A stretch of 64,000 bases of DNA from Acephala macrosclerotiorum (lineage: Eukaryota; Ascomycota; Leotiomycetes; Helotiales; Mollisiaceae), in NCBI GenBank assembly GCA_014904845.1, contig MU119226.1, positions 186,001 through 250,000 on the forward strand, read 5' to 3'. Made by a program: the position numbers and the translations under genes. Under the pieces are notes generated by a model, which saw nothing but the letters and a program-made list of their open reading frames with translations, was not told where the DNA came from and searched no databases. Below are positions 56,140-64,000 of the stretch, in pieces; position 1 is the first letter of the stretch, and every line of letters starts with the position of its first letter.

Positions 56140-57779
56140 TCGAACCCCAAGTCCACAAATCCAGTGAATAGAAGCAGAGGGAACGAAAATAATGTATCCT
56201 GCTTAATATTGGATTCTAAGTTCCTTTATATACCGCCTGGTGCATCAATTGCTAGTGCTCCAAGAACCCAAAAGAAGCAAGAGGATTGGGTGATGTCTCG
56301 TTTCTGTGTCCGAGCTTGCCACATCGCTGAGTCCTGAAGCCGGTCGAGTGACGAGGCCACGACATGTCTCGAGAGGCGTATCATCCTACTTCTCGATCAA
56401 GGATGTCCTCGAGGTATGTTCTCCAGCGAAGTTCCAGGAATAAAGGATGACAAAATAACCTCGCTCAACATCTCGGCCTGGGCTGCACAATCCTCAGCTT
56501 CGACCCAAACCAGGGCGAATAACCAGCTTATACTGCGAGTAACTCCGGCGTCACACGCTGTGGTCCCCCAAGAAGACTCCTCTTCGACGGAATATCAAAT
56601 CTGCAAGAAATCCCAGGTTTGACATTCATGTTCTCTCGTCGTTCGAAGAGGTGCCTTTATATCAGCCAGTGACATGTCTAGAAAGGGAGAATTGGTGCCC
56701 CAGTTCTGGGTGCATGGTAACTGGTGAATTAACAAGGGGCAGACTCTGAGCTTTTCTTGGCTTCTCTCCATTTCTTCCTTATATATACTGCGGTGATGGC
56801 AAGTGCCAAGTTCAAAGCCCCCCGTCAGAAAACCTTCAACGAACAGATGGCATCTTGGTTAGGCAAATCCATTGATTGGGCCTTTCCAAAAGATGCCAGA
56901 CGTTCAACTTCATAATTCCACGTATTCGTTTCGTGGAATTTCTACCTGCTACCTTACAAATGAGGAGATGAGGATGACAAGCACATGGAAGAATGACAGC
57001 AGTGACCTGATTTTCGTAAAATTCATTTGAGATTTACAAGCTTAGAGTCAGTTTGGGTACGGCGAGTTTGTTGGGGGTGCCGAGGCCTGCCTGTCCATTG
57101 CCTAGTCTTGTACTTCATAGACTGAATTGGAAGCAGCTCTCCTCTCCTATTGGTTGGTTAAACCGTGTGTCTTCCGTGGGTTGAGTCTTCATTCTTGGGT
57201 GTAGATGTGCTTTTATATCAGCTAGCGACTCATTCGAGGCTAAAATCTCTCAAAGCCAGGAATCACATTACTGCTGTCGAGATTTGATACTCGAGACGGA
57301 CGTTGTCACGCGAGTTTGTTTCTTGATTTTCAGCACATATATATTGCAACTCATACGCATCGAGGGATGATGATAAGCTCCAATCTGTAATTTCTGCCGC
57401 GGATAGGGATCGTCTTGTCGCGTGGCGTATTATGTGCGTAGGAACAGTCGCGAGGTTGCAAGTGCCACACTCAGCGAGCGGTAGAGGGTCTGATGATATC
57501 ATTCGGGCCTGTCTGAAGCTTCGGAGAATAACAATGATAACAATCGAGGCATGGCAGCAAGGCTGATCTTGACAACAAGTATCCTAGACAATCTCTCTGT
57601 TCTGGGATGCAAACTTGACGAGCTTCAAAAATGTTCGCCATTACGTTGGACACGAGACATTCCAAACTCATTCTGCAAACCACCGTCATTTGCAATGTCT
57701 CCCAGCGAGTTCCACTATGTTTGCGATTGGTTTTTGGTTGGAGATCATGATGGTCCATTGCCGAGGTTGAGCCGAATAT
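56140..57779. other. Gene-poor region with scattered TATA-like boxes
   Basis: No gene is supported. Two short similar segments (GTGCCTTTATATCAGCC near 56651 and GTGCTTTTATATCAGCT near 57206) share about 16 of 17 positions apart from transitions. Further TTATATA words occur near 56223 and 56779. The minus-strand ORF 57471-57758 lies about 25 bases after a minus-strand TATAAATA (about 57778) but has no recognisable domain. Confidence 0.4.
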
Positions 57780-58357
57780 TTATAGGGGAAGTGAGAGCTG
57801 CAGGTGAAAGGCAAACTCAAGTGAGGGAGTGTAGGATAGTGAATGATAAGAGTTGTCTGAATTGGTAGTTGGCCTCATACCTTTGTTGGCAAGCTGCAAT
57901 CTGAATGAGGGAAGGTGAACGAATCCTTACCCACCAACTGTAGCTCACACTGTCCTTTCACAGATCTCAAACTGGCTCTGATGTCATACACGAAGAAGCG
58001 AACGAATACTTACCTGGTAATCGTTACTCAACCAAATCTTCCACAAATTTCAAGTTGAATTCAATGTCATGCACGAAAAAGTGAACGAATACTTACCTCG
58101 TGACTATCACTTAGGTTGTTCTTTTACTATTCTCAAGGTAGCTTTGATATTGTTCACGAAGAAATGAACGAACACTTACCTGATAATCGTTACTTAACCA
58201 ACTCTTTCACTAATTTTAAGCTGCTTCTGATGCTATACACGAAAAGGTGAACGACTCCTGTGAGCTCACCAGTTTGCAGCTTCCGCCATCTTCCTTTAGG
58301 CTCCTTCCCCTATTCACGGCAACAGGAACGAAGATTCACGAGATGATCGTTACTCAT
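57780..58357 (-). CDS. Candidate tandem mini-exon gene (unrecognised)
   Basis: Every unit of the 83-bp array places a good 5' splice site on the minus strand (GTGAAT, GTGAGC, GTAAGT three times, GTAAGG) directly after a 24-nt stretch preceded by AAAG or GAAG. The candidate exons are 58363-58340 (with ATG at 58357, MSNDHL), 58293-58270 (EDGGSCKL), 58203-58180 (SWLSNDYQ), 58120-58097 (NNLSDSHE), 58037-58014 (IWLSNDYQ) and 57954-57931 (DSVSYSWW). Introns would be 46, 66, 59, 59 and 59 nt. In four of the five 24-nt exons checked, only the same phase-0 frame lacks stops or is clearly best. A TATTTATA lies about 45 bases before the ATG. A last exon could run to TAA at 57780. No signal peptide is seen. 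It could instead be a chance pattern in a decayed repeat. Confidence 0.35.
57917..58331 (-). repeat. Degenerate tandem array, 83-bp period
   Basis: Four consecutive units start with GAACGA at 57917, 58000, 58083 and 58166, each exactly 83 bp, followed by a fifth at 58249 (77 bp) and the start of a sixth at 58326. Sequence identity between units is low to moderate, but spacing is exact. The best conserved parts are GAACGAATACTTACC (minus strand GGTAAGTATTCGTTC) and a CACGAA block near the unit end. Because 83 is not a multiple of three, the array is not a simple in-frame coding repeat. Confidence 0.85.
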
Positions 58358-58363
58358 CACTCC

Positions 58364-61300
58364 TCGGAAAAGCTGCAACTTGTCGAGTATAAATACTCCC
58401 CAGAGATTGCTCCTTTCTGCTCAACATATCCTTCGCTCTGGATACAGAACGAGCTAAGATACAAGGATGTGGAAGAAGGCCAGTCCCTTTTGCCATAGAT
58501 GGTGACTATGAGAGAACTGGTTAGTAAGCTTGCAACTGATCCACAGCCAAGTGTGCATGAATAGTGTCAGGTGTGTTCGCTGCACTGCAGGAGATGACAA
58601 CAAGCTTGGTTTTGAAAGAGACTTAACAGTAAAATGACTACAATAATCTTGAGAACTTTCACTGAGTGGTTTCAGAATACAATGTCAGGTCACTTGCTCG
58701 AGCCATGCTAGTCAGGACAGATTTGGTGTGGGTTTTCAAGGTGAATTGAGCAGTTCGAAATAAATCGACCGTCTTGGACGCCTCGGTGTCTAGACCTTCA
58801 GTTCCTGCGAGAAACTCTTCTCGCCACTACAAAGATGCCTTTTATGGGGCTTCATTTTCTTCAGGAGAACTTGCTTTCAGGGCCTTCGGGCTTCAGCAAG
58901 TTCTTTCGTGTTATCATTAGTTCCAGGATTCATACGTCAGTCGCGCCTCCCTCGAATTCTCTGCAACTTGACCAGACAGCTTGCAAGCGACGATAAGCGA
59001 CGATGGTGACTCACATGGTTGTAGCATGATTAAACCTAGCTTCTCGTTTTCACTGGGTATATAAACGATACAACGAGTATCCCTGGTCCTCCGCCCAGGA
59101 TATCCCAATGATAGAAGATCTATGGACTGAGCAACGGACCCACAAGCCCAAGCTTACGGCTACCACGATCACGGAAGACGACCTGTGCCTGACACTATCG
59201 AAATCCAAGCTTGTAAAAACCGACTCCTTAAGACCGATAGCACGAGAAGCTTCCAAGAGCGGATGTTTTTGTTGTCAAATTCCAGACCCTTGTCATCTTG
59301 CTCTGTCCGGCAGAAGTTCATGCCTGCAGGAGGTGGATGATTGTGGGATGAAATTCACTACAACAGGAAACCACTTAGAGAACGTAGGCTTGCTGCATTG
59401 AAACCACCCCCACCGACAAAAAAATCCACCGGACCCATCACGAACCTTCAATGCTCATCATTCCAGTTTGTAATTTTGTGACTGGAAATGTTCTGAGGGT
59501 GCTAAGCGTTTTATAGGAGAAGAGATGTCATGTCAACGTGGTACGTCCCACGGTCCCGGATTTGACTCATAGTTCGAGTCAGAGGCGAATGAAATTTAGA
59601 ATCATCTACCCAACCCGTCTGGACTGCAGGGTAAAGTACTTTCTCTATTGCTTGAACCCGATGTTAATGGCTGCTTTAAGCTTGAGGCTTAGAGCTCGCG
59701 ACCCAGAATTACTGAAGCAAAATAGATCCCTTAAACGAGAGAAGTATAAAAGCAAGCCTCATAGCAGGCCTGCTATGACTAAAGACCAGAACGCGCAGTA
59801 TAACACACTAGGAATGTCTCACAAAGGATAGTTCTATCTGCCAAAAGAGAGTACTCAATTTCTCCTTCAAGTCCTAGACTGTGATGTGAAATAAGTTTGG
59901 AGAGGACTTCGCCTGGGCCAGCCCTCGTCTTCATGAGCCCCAAACTTTCAGGCAGAAATGATAGCAAATTTCTCAATTGATAGTCAGAACTTCCGTTGGG
60001 GATCAGATTGATCTCAGAATCGAGTATCGATACTATAGATGCAGCAAGCATAGCCTTCCCGGATTATTCTGCTTACAAGGCCAAGCCGTGCGATAGCTTG
60101 GTGCGGATCCAACGAGAGAAACAAATATTTCCACAAGAACAGCTGATAGTAGAGATAACATAAATGTGAAGACTATTTAACTCCTTTTCTAGTATGCTTC
60201 AGTTAATGTCCAATATTGGAATCTGGGGACTGATTGAATTTGGCTTTTGCGAGCCCACTACCCCGCGGTTCTATAGAGCAACCCGCACTTACAAGGCAAA
60301 AATCATTCCACAAAGTGGCGGATAAGGAAGCCTCTAAACTATAGGTAAAAACCTTCAATAGCCTACTGCGATCAAGAAAGCTATGCTCTTTAGTATGAGA
60401 ACGGAATTAGGGCAGATCACACGAATTGCACGACGAAAAGTACCGCCTCGACTCTGCCAGGAATCGATGCCTTAAGTCCAGCGAACTTGAAGCACTACTA
60501 GGTCATCATTCATCTCCAGATATTCAATCTGAGCTCTATTCTTTCAGTGTCGACTTGATAATCATTGCTATCTTTCTGATTGTAGCAATTGTCAAGATAC
60601 ATTCGAAAAGATTGCTGAGGGTGGGAGGGTAGCTCTTTCCCTTTCCTTGATTTTCATCTCGGCTTCACCACCAATTCACCTTCAACGCAAGCTTTCAAAC
60701 CTTCAACCCCACTCACCTACAAGATCGAGCCCAATTTCACCAATATCTCAATAACAAAAACCCCAATCACCTAGTCCCTGGAAGTCAAGCATCTAAAAGC
60801 CCCTAAGACGCTTTCCCCTGCTTGAATAAGGACCTGACTTAATAATTGTGGTGTACGGCCGGTGGGGGCGTTGAATCCCCCATTCCGCCCCTGAAGGTGC
60901 GGAGTAATTTGCAACCAGACGCGCAACAAAAGTTTTCGATTGTCCCAACTTCTTTGGTACAATGGGATTTCACCAGAAAGCAGCAGAGACTTCAAACATT
61001 ATCAAAATTTCCAATCAACATGTCGTGCGTTGGTCTCTGGTCATCGAGACCACCAAGTTGCCACCACTTGGAGCAAATTGTATGCATGGCACATCTCATC
61101 ACTTGCATATGCTGGCTGAGAGCCATGCTGAGATTTAATTTCATGGCATTGATATTAGCAACCGATCTATCGATCGGATCTCATCAACGTCCGTTGCGTC
61201 GATATGCTTTTAGTATCTAATCCTACACATCATGAGTCGTTATTTTGCAAGGTCCAGGTCGTCAACCCAAATTCGCCATCAGAACCCCAGAAATATGCTC

Positions 61301-61377
61301 CTCAACGCCAGAAAGCATAACTCCGCCACTCCATGCCTGAAAAGCAAGGCTCGAGGTACGAAAGCCAGCAAGCAAGA
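58364..61377. other. Long gene-poor region
   Basis: No gene is supported over about 3 kb. A plus-strand ORF at 59108-59401 (97 codons) follows a TATATAAA at about 59058 but has no recognisable domain. 59600-60420 is AT-rich with many short open frames on both strands and no repeat structure I can define. 61221-61377 is the 3' flank of ARP8. Confidence 0.45.
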
Positions 61378-63721
61378 TTAATAGTTCCAAAGGACCTTGG
61401 TAGTCAGGACTCTGCTTCCCAATCTTTCCCACTCTACCGGACCAATCCAACTCTCATGAGTCTTCATTCTCGCGAACACACTGGCTCCCTTCCAAACCAC
61501 GACTTGGCCGTCCATCTCTCTTGGACTAGTACCAACTTGGAGATTCTCCTGCTTGGCAGCCAAATCAGGTCGGAGCTTCTTAAGTCTATCTTCGAGGAAA
61601 GGACCGAGACCAGGAGTCTTTGCACCACCACCGATGACCATGATACCGCCATAGAAGTCCTTTGTCTTCTTCTCTTCGCCCTTGACTGCATGCATGATGC
61701 TGGTATTGATGGCGATGTCGAGAGGAGCTATGGGGAGAACGGCGTCACGCTCGACAGCGAAGTCCTTCTGTGTACGGGCCAATGGGTCGACGAACATGCC
61801 AGGTGGAGGGTTTGGAGTGCCGCTGTTGTGAGAACCATTTCCGAACTGGAACGTGGGACCACTGGGGCCAGGAGATCCGCCATTCGTGCCATTGGCGCCA
61901 AAGACGTAGGGACCTGAAGGGACAGGAGTATTCGCGCCCTCTGGTACTGGAGATCCTGCGGCAGAGGTGACACGTGAATTGCCATTAGCCTCACTGTCAT
62001 TACGGAAGAAGTTCAAGGGATTTGGCTTCTCCTTGGACGGAGTAGCGACATCCATGTTGCCATTGCCGTTCAAGGCGAAACCGTTGGCGGTAGTAGCGAG
62101 CGAGGGCTTGATGCTGGTCAAGATAGCCAATTGGGCTGCTGAAGCAGGATCATCTGGCATGTCTGGATCGTAGGCATTATAGGAGCGCTCAATGTACTTG
62201 CGGCGTCCAGCAAGCTTGTCACTGTTGTCGAAGATAGAAGGATCAAAGAAGCCCATAGGAGCCAGGATGACTTCATCATAGGTCTTGAATTGATACTTGC
62301 AGGTAGGTTGATTTGGTGCTCGGAGGTGGAAGTCGTATAATTGAGTAGAGATCAACGCCTGGTCCATGGTACAGAAGTTGGTCTTCAACTCTTCAGCAAG
62401 AAGGAAGTCGTACCGACGCTTCAAGTTGATGTCTTGATAGGGGAAGTGGTCGAATAACATCATCTTCATGAACGTCTCCGTGACATCGTAGCCACCGTAC
62501 TTCAAGTTGATTCTCGAGTCCTCGATGCACATGCCATCCTCGACACAACAGATTGAGGTCTTCTGAGCACCGATATCGACGATACAGGCAGTGGAGTATC
62601 CAGCACCATAAGTTGCCGCCAGACTCTCTTGGATGAAAGCTACCTGCTTGAACTCGAATTCCTTCATGCAGAGCTCCAAAATCTTCTCAACGTACTTCTT
62701 GTCGTAGAGATCAGGAATGACGACAACACAGCTGTACTGGGGCCACTCTCCGCTGCGATTCAGTCCTAGTTCCTTTCGTAAAGCTGACTCGATGAAAGAC
62801 TCAAGATCATTGAAGAGATGTGACGCACTCAGGTAGTCGTTCTCATGAAGCCAACCGTGTTGCATGGGCCAGTGCACCTTGTAGATAGGATTCGAGTCAT
62901 CCGGAATTCGCAGAGCCTCCATACCTGTGAAATATGACGAGATATCCTTAGGATCATCCTTTGAGATATCGGTCCACTCGATCCGCATGGGATCATTATG
63001 CTCTGGGATCTTCTCGGGCTCAATGCGACGATTGTAGTTGACGACTAATTCCTTCGAGTTCGGCAGAACCTTGCGCTTATTCAACCTCATATCAACCTTC
63101 AGATCGTTCGACATCTTAGTAAACTTCTTCGCGAACTCCTCTCCAAATTGTTGTTCTGGTGCAACATCCAGCTTTTGACGCTTTGGTCTTGGTTCGACAT
63201 CTTCGGATTCATTGACTGGCCATTTCTCTGCGATTGCCATCGGAATGGTCTTGGGAAGGGCATCACTCGCAAAGCCAATCCTCAGATTTTGACTGCCGGG
63301 ATGAATGACAATGATCTTGGTGGGATCAAGGCCATCATTTATCAGAGACTCGTCCTCATCCAGCTCTCCCTCGGCACCCATGGCCAATGCTCTGTCCTTG
63401 TCCTTTGCATTTCGGATCATGCGATCTCGATTGGCTTCGTTTTGAAGGCGGAGGGTAAGGTGTTGGTCATCGCGCTTCATGTAATCACTGCAATAAAGAT
63501 ATTAGCATTGTAAAAAGGACTCAGAGGAGGACGGTGAGGAGCGCGGATCGATCCGGCGCCTCCAAACTATCAAAAGTGAACGAGAAGGAGGGCACCGACG
63601 TGTAGTAGTTCTTCTGATTGATCATGGGGATCTCTGGCCAGCTCGACTGCTTCATGCCATTGTCTGTTCGTTGAAGGCCTTCCTCGCGCAGGAGCGCCTT
63701 TCCAGACTTCTTGCCCACCAT
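61378..63721 (-). CDS. ARP8: Actin-related protein 8, INO80 chromatin-remodelling complex subunit
   Basis: Nuclear actin-related protein that binds nucleosomes and linker DNA as part of the INO80 remodeller. Exon 1 (63721-63600) begins MVGKKSGKALLREEGLQRTD, the conserved fungal Arp8 start. A 112-nt intron (63599-63488, GTCGGT...ATTGCAG) joins NQKNYYT to DYMKRDDQHLTLRLQNEANR. The actin fold is visible (IVIHPGSQNLRIGFASDALP, ACIVDIGAQKTSICCVEDGM, RINLKYGGYDVTETFMKMML, GGIMVIGGGAKTPGLGPFLE, VVWKGASVFARM). A low-complexity insertion rich in Gly, Asn and Pro (about 470-560) is typical of Arp8. An in-frame ATG at 63814 would add 31 acidic residues, but the conserved start argues for 63721. Confidence 0.95.
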
Positions 63722-64000
63722 GTTGTCGGTTTCTTCGTCGCTGCCGCTACTGTCCAGGTTCCAGACTTTGCGCAAGCTGGTTCCAGCTCTATTTCCACCA
63801 CGGGGACGATGCACCAGACGACGAGAGCTTATTCTGCCTAGCGTCTTGTGGGCGGTGAGGTGATGTAAAAGCGGCGGTGAGGTAGATCGTGGTTATGAGA
63901 AATTTTTCAAAAGCGGCGAGTGGGAGCTAAGATAAGCGAGATAAATTTCACGTGATTATCACAGACATTCACTAGCATGTCTTGAGCAGGTTCAGATGTC
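63722..64000. promoter_or_regulatory. ARP8 upstream region with an E-box
   Basis: Upstream of ARP8 and open to the window edge. A palindromic CACGTG is at 63949-63954 within TTTCACGTGATT. Its use is not shown. Confidence 0.35.

Noticed and set aside
57471..57758. Minus-strand 95-codon ORF just after a TATAAATA
   Set aside because: Good promoter-like spacing, but no signal peptide or domain, and the antisense strand is open over a similar length.
57917..58331. CRISPR-like array
   Set aside because: Units are degenerate over their whole length without a repeat/spacer division, and the organism is a eukaryote.
59108..59401. Plus-strand 97-codon ORF after TATATAAA
   Set aside because: Only the TATA spacing argues for it; composition and motifs are not convincing.

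Overview
The window is nuclear DNA of a filamentous ascomycete (Pezizomycotina). The evidence is short GT-AG introns of about 45-110 nt, gene families typical of the group (CFEM receptor, HET domain, heme-thiolate peroxidase, GMC oxidoreductase, APH-like kinase, CorA-like membrane proteins), and a Fot1-like transposon whose Trp codons have become TAG, which looks like repeat-induced point mutation (RIP). A leotiomycete is my guess, but the sequence alone does not settle it.

Layout. 1-11 kb is a metabolic and secreted block: the 3' part of an acyl/aryl-CoA ligase, a secreted heme-thiolate peroxidase, a CFEM-type seven-helix receptor, a secreted GMC oxidoreductase and a secreted Ala/Val/Ser-rich protein with dibasic sites. 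11-14 kb holds two head-to-head C2H2 zinc-finger genes, one with ankyrin repeats. 14-18.5 kb has an MFS monocarboxylate-type transporter and a type II membrane protein. 18.7-25.2 kb is a decayed minus-strand CorA-like gene, split by a retroelement remnant that itself contains a Fot1-like element with perfect 53-bp inverted ends and a 130-base assembly gap. 25.7-37.6 kb is ordinary: NmrA-like reductase, 2EXR/double-chromodomain protein, fungal transcription factor, bZIP factor, CorA-like protein and cytochrome P450. 38.8-43.5 kb is a decay zone, with an APH-like kinase carrying an in-frame stop, a short DUF2786 protein and a HET gene with several frameshifts and stops. 43.6-56.1 kb has a LITAF-like zinc-ribbon protein, a second 2EXR/double-chromodomain paralogue, a vWA-RBR ubiquitin ligase and a GH35 beta-galactosidase. 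56.1-61.4 kb is gene-poor. The window ends with ARP8 of the INO80 remodeller.

The most unusual structure is at about 57.9-58.4 kb. Units spaced exactly 83 bp apart each carry, on the minus strand, a strong 5' splice site after a candidate 24-nt exon. All of these exons share one open phase, and several encode variants of LSNDYQ. This could be a tandem mini-exon gene and is the best candidate here for something undescribed.

Gene cooperation is limited. The GH35, GMC, peroxidase and P450 genes fit a saprotrophic or plant-associated lifestyle. The two 2EXR-chromodomain proteins, ARP8, the zinc-finger genes and the bZIP gene are nuclear regulators. No convincing biosynthetic cluster with a backbone enzyme is seen.
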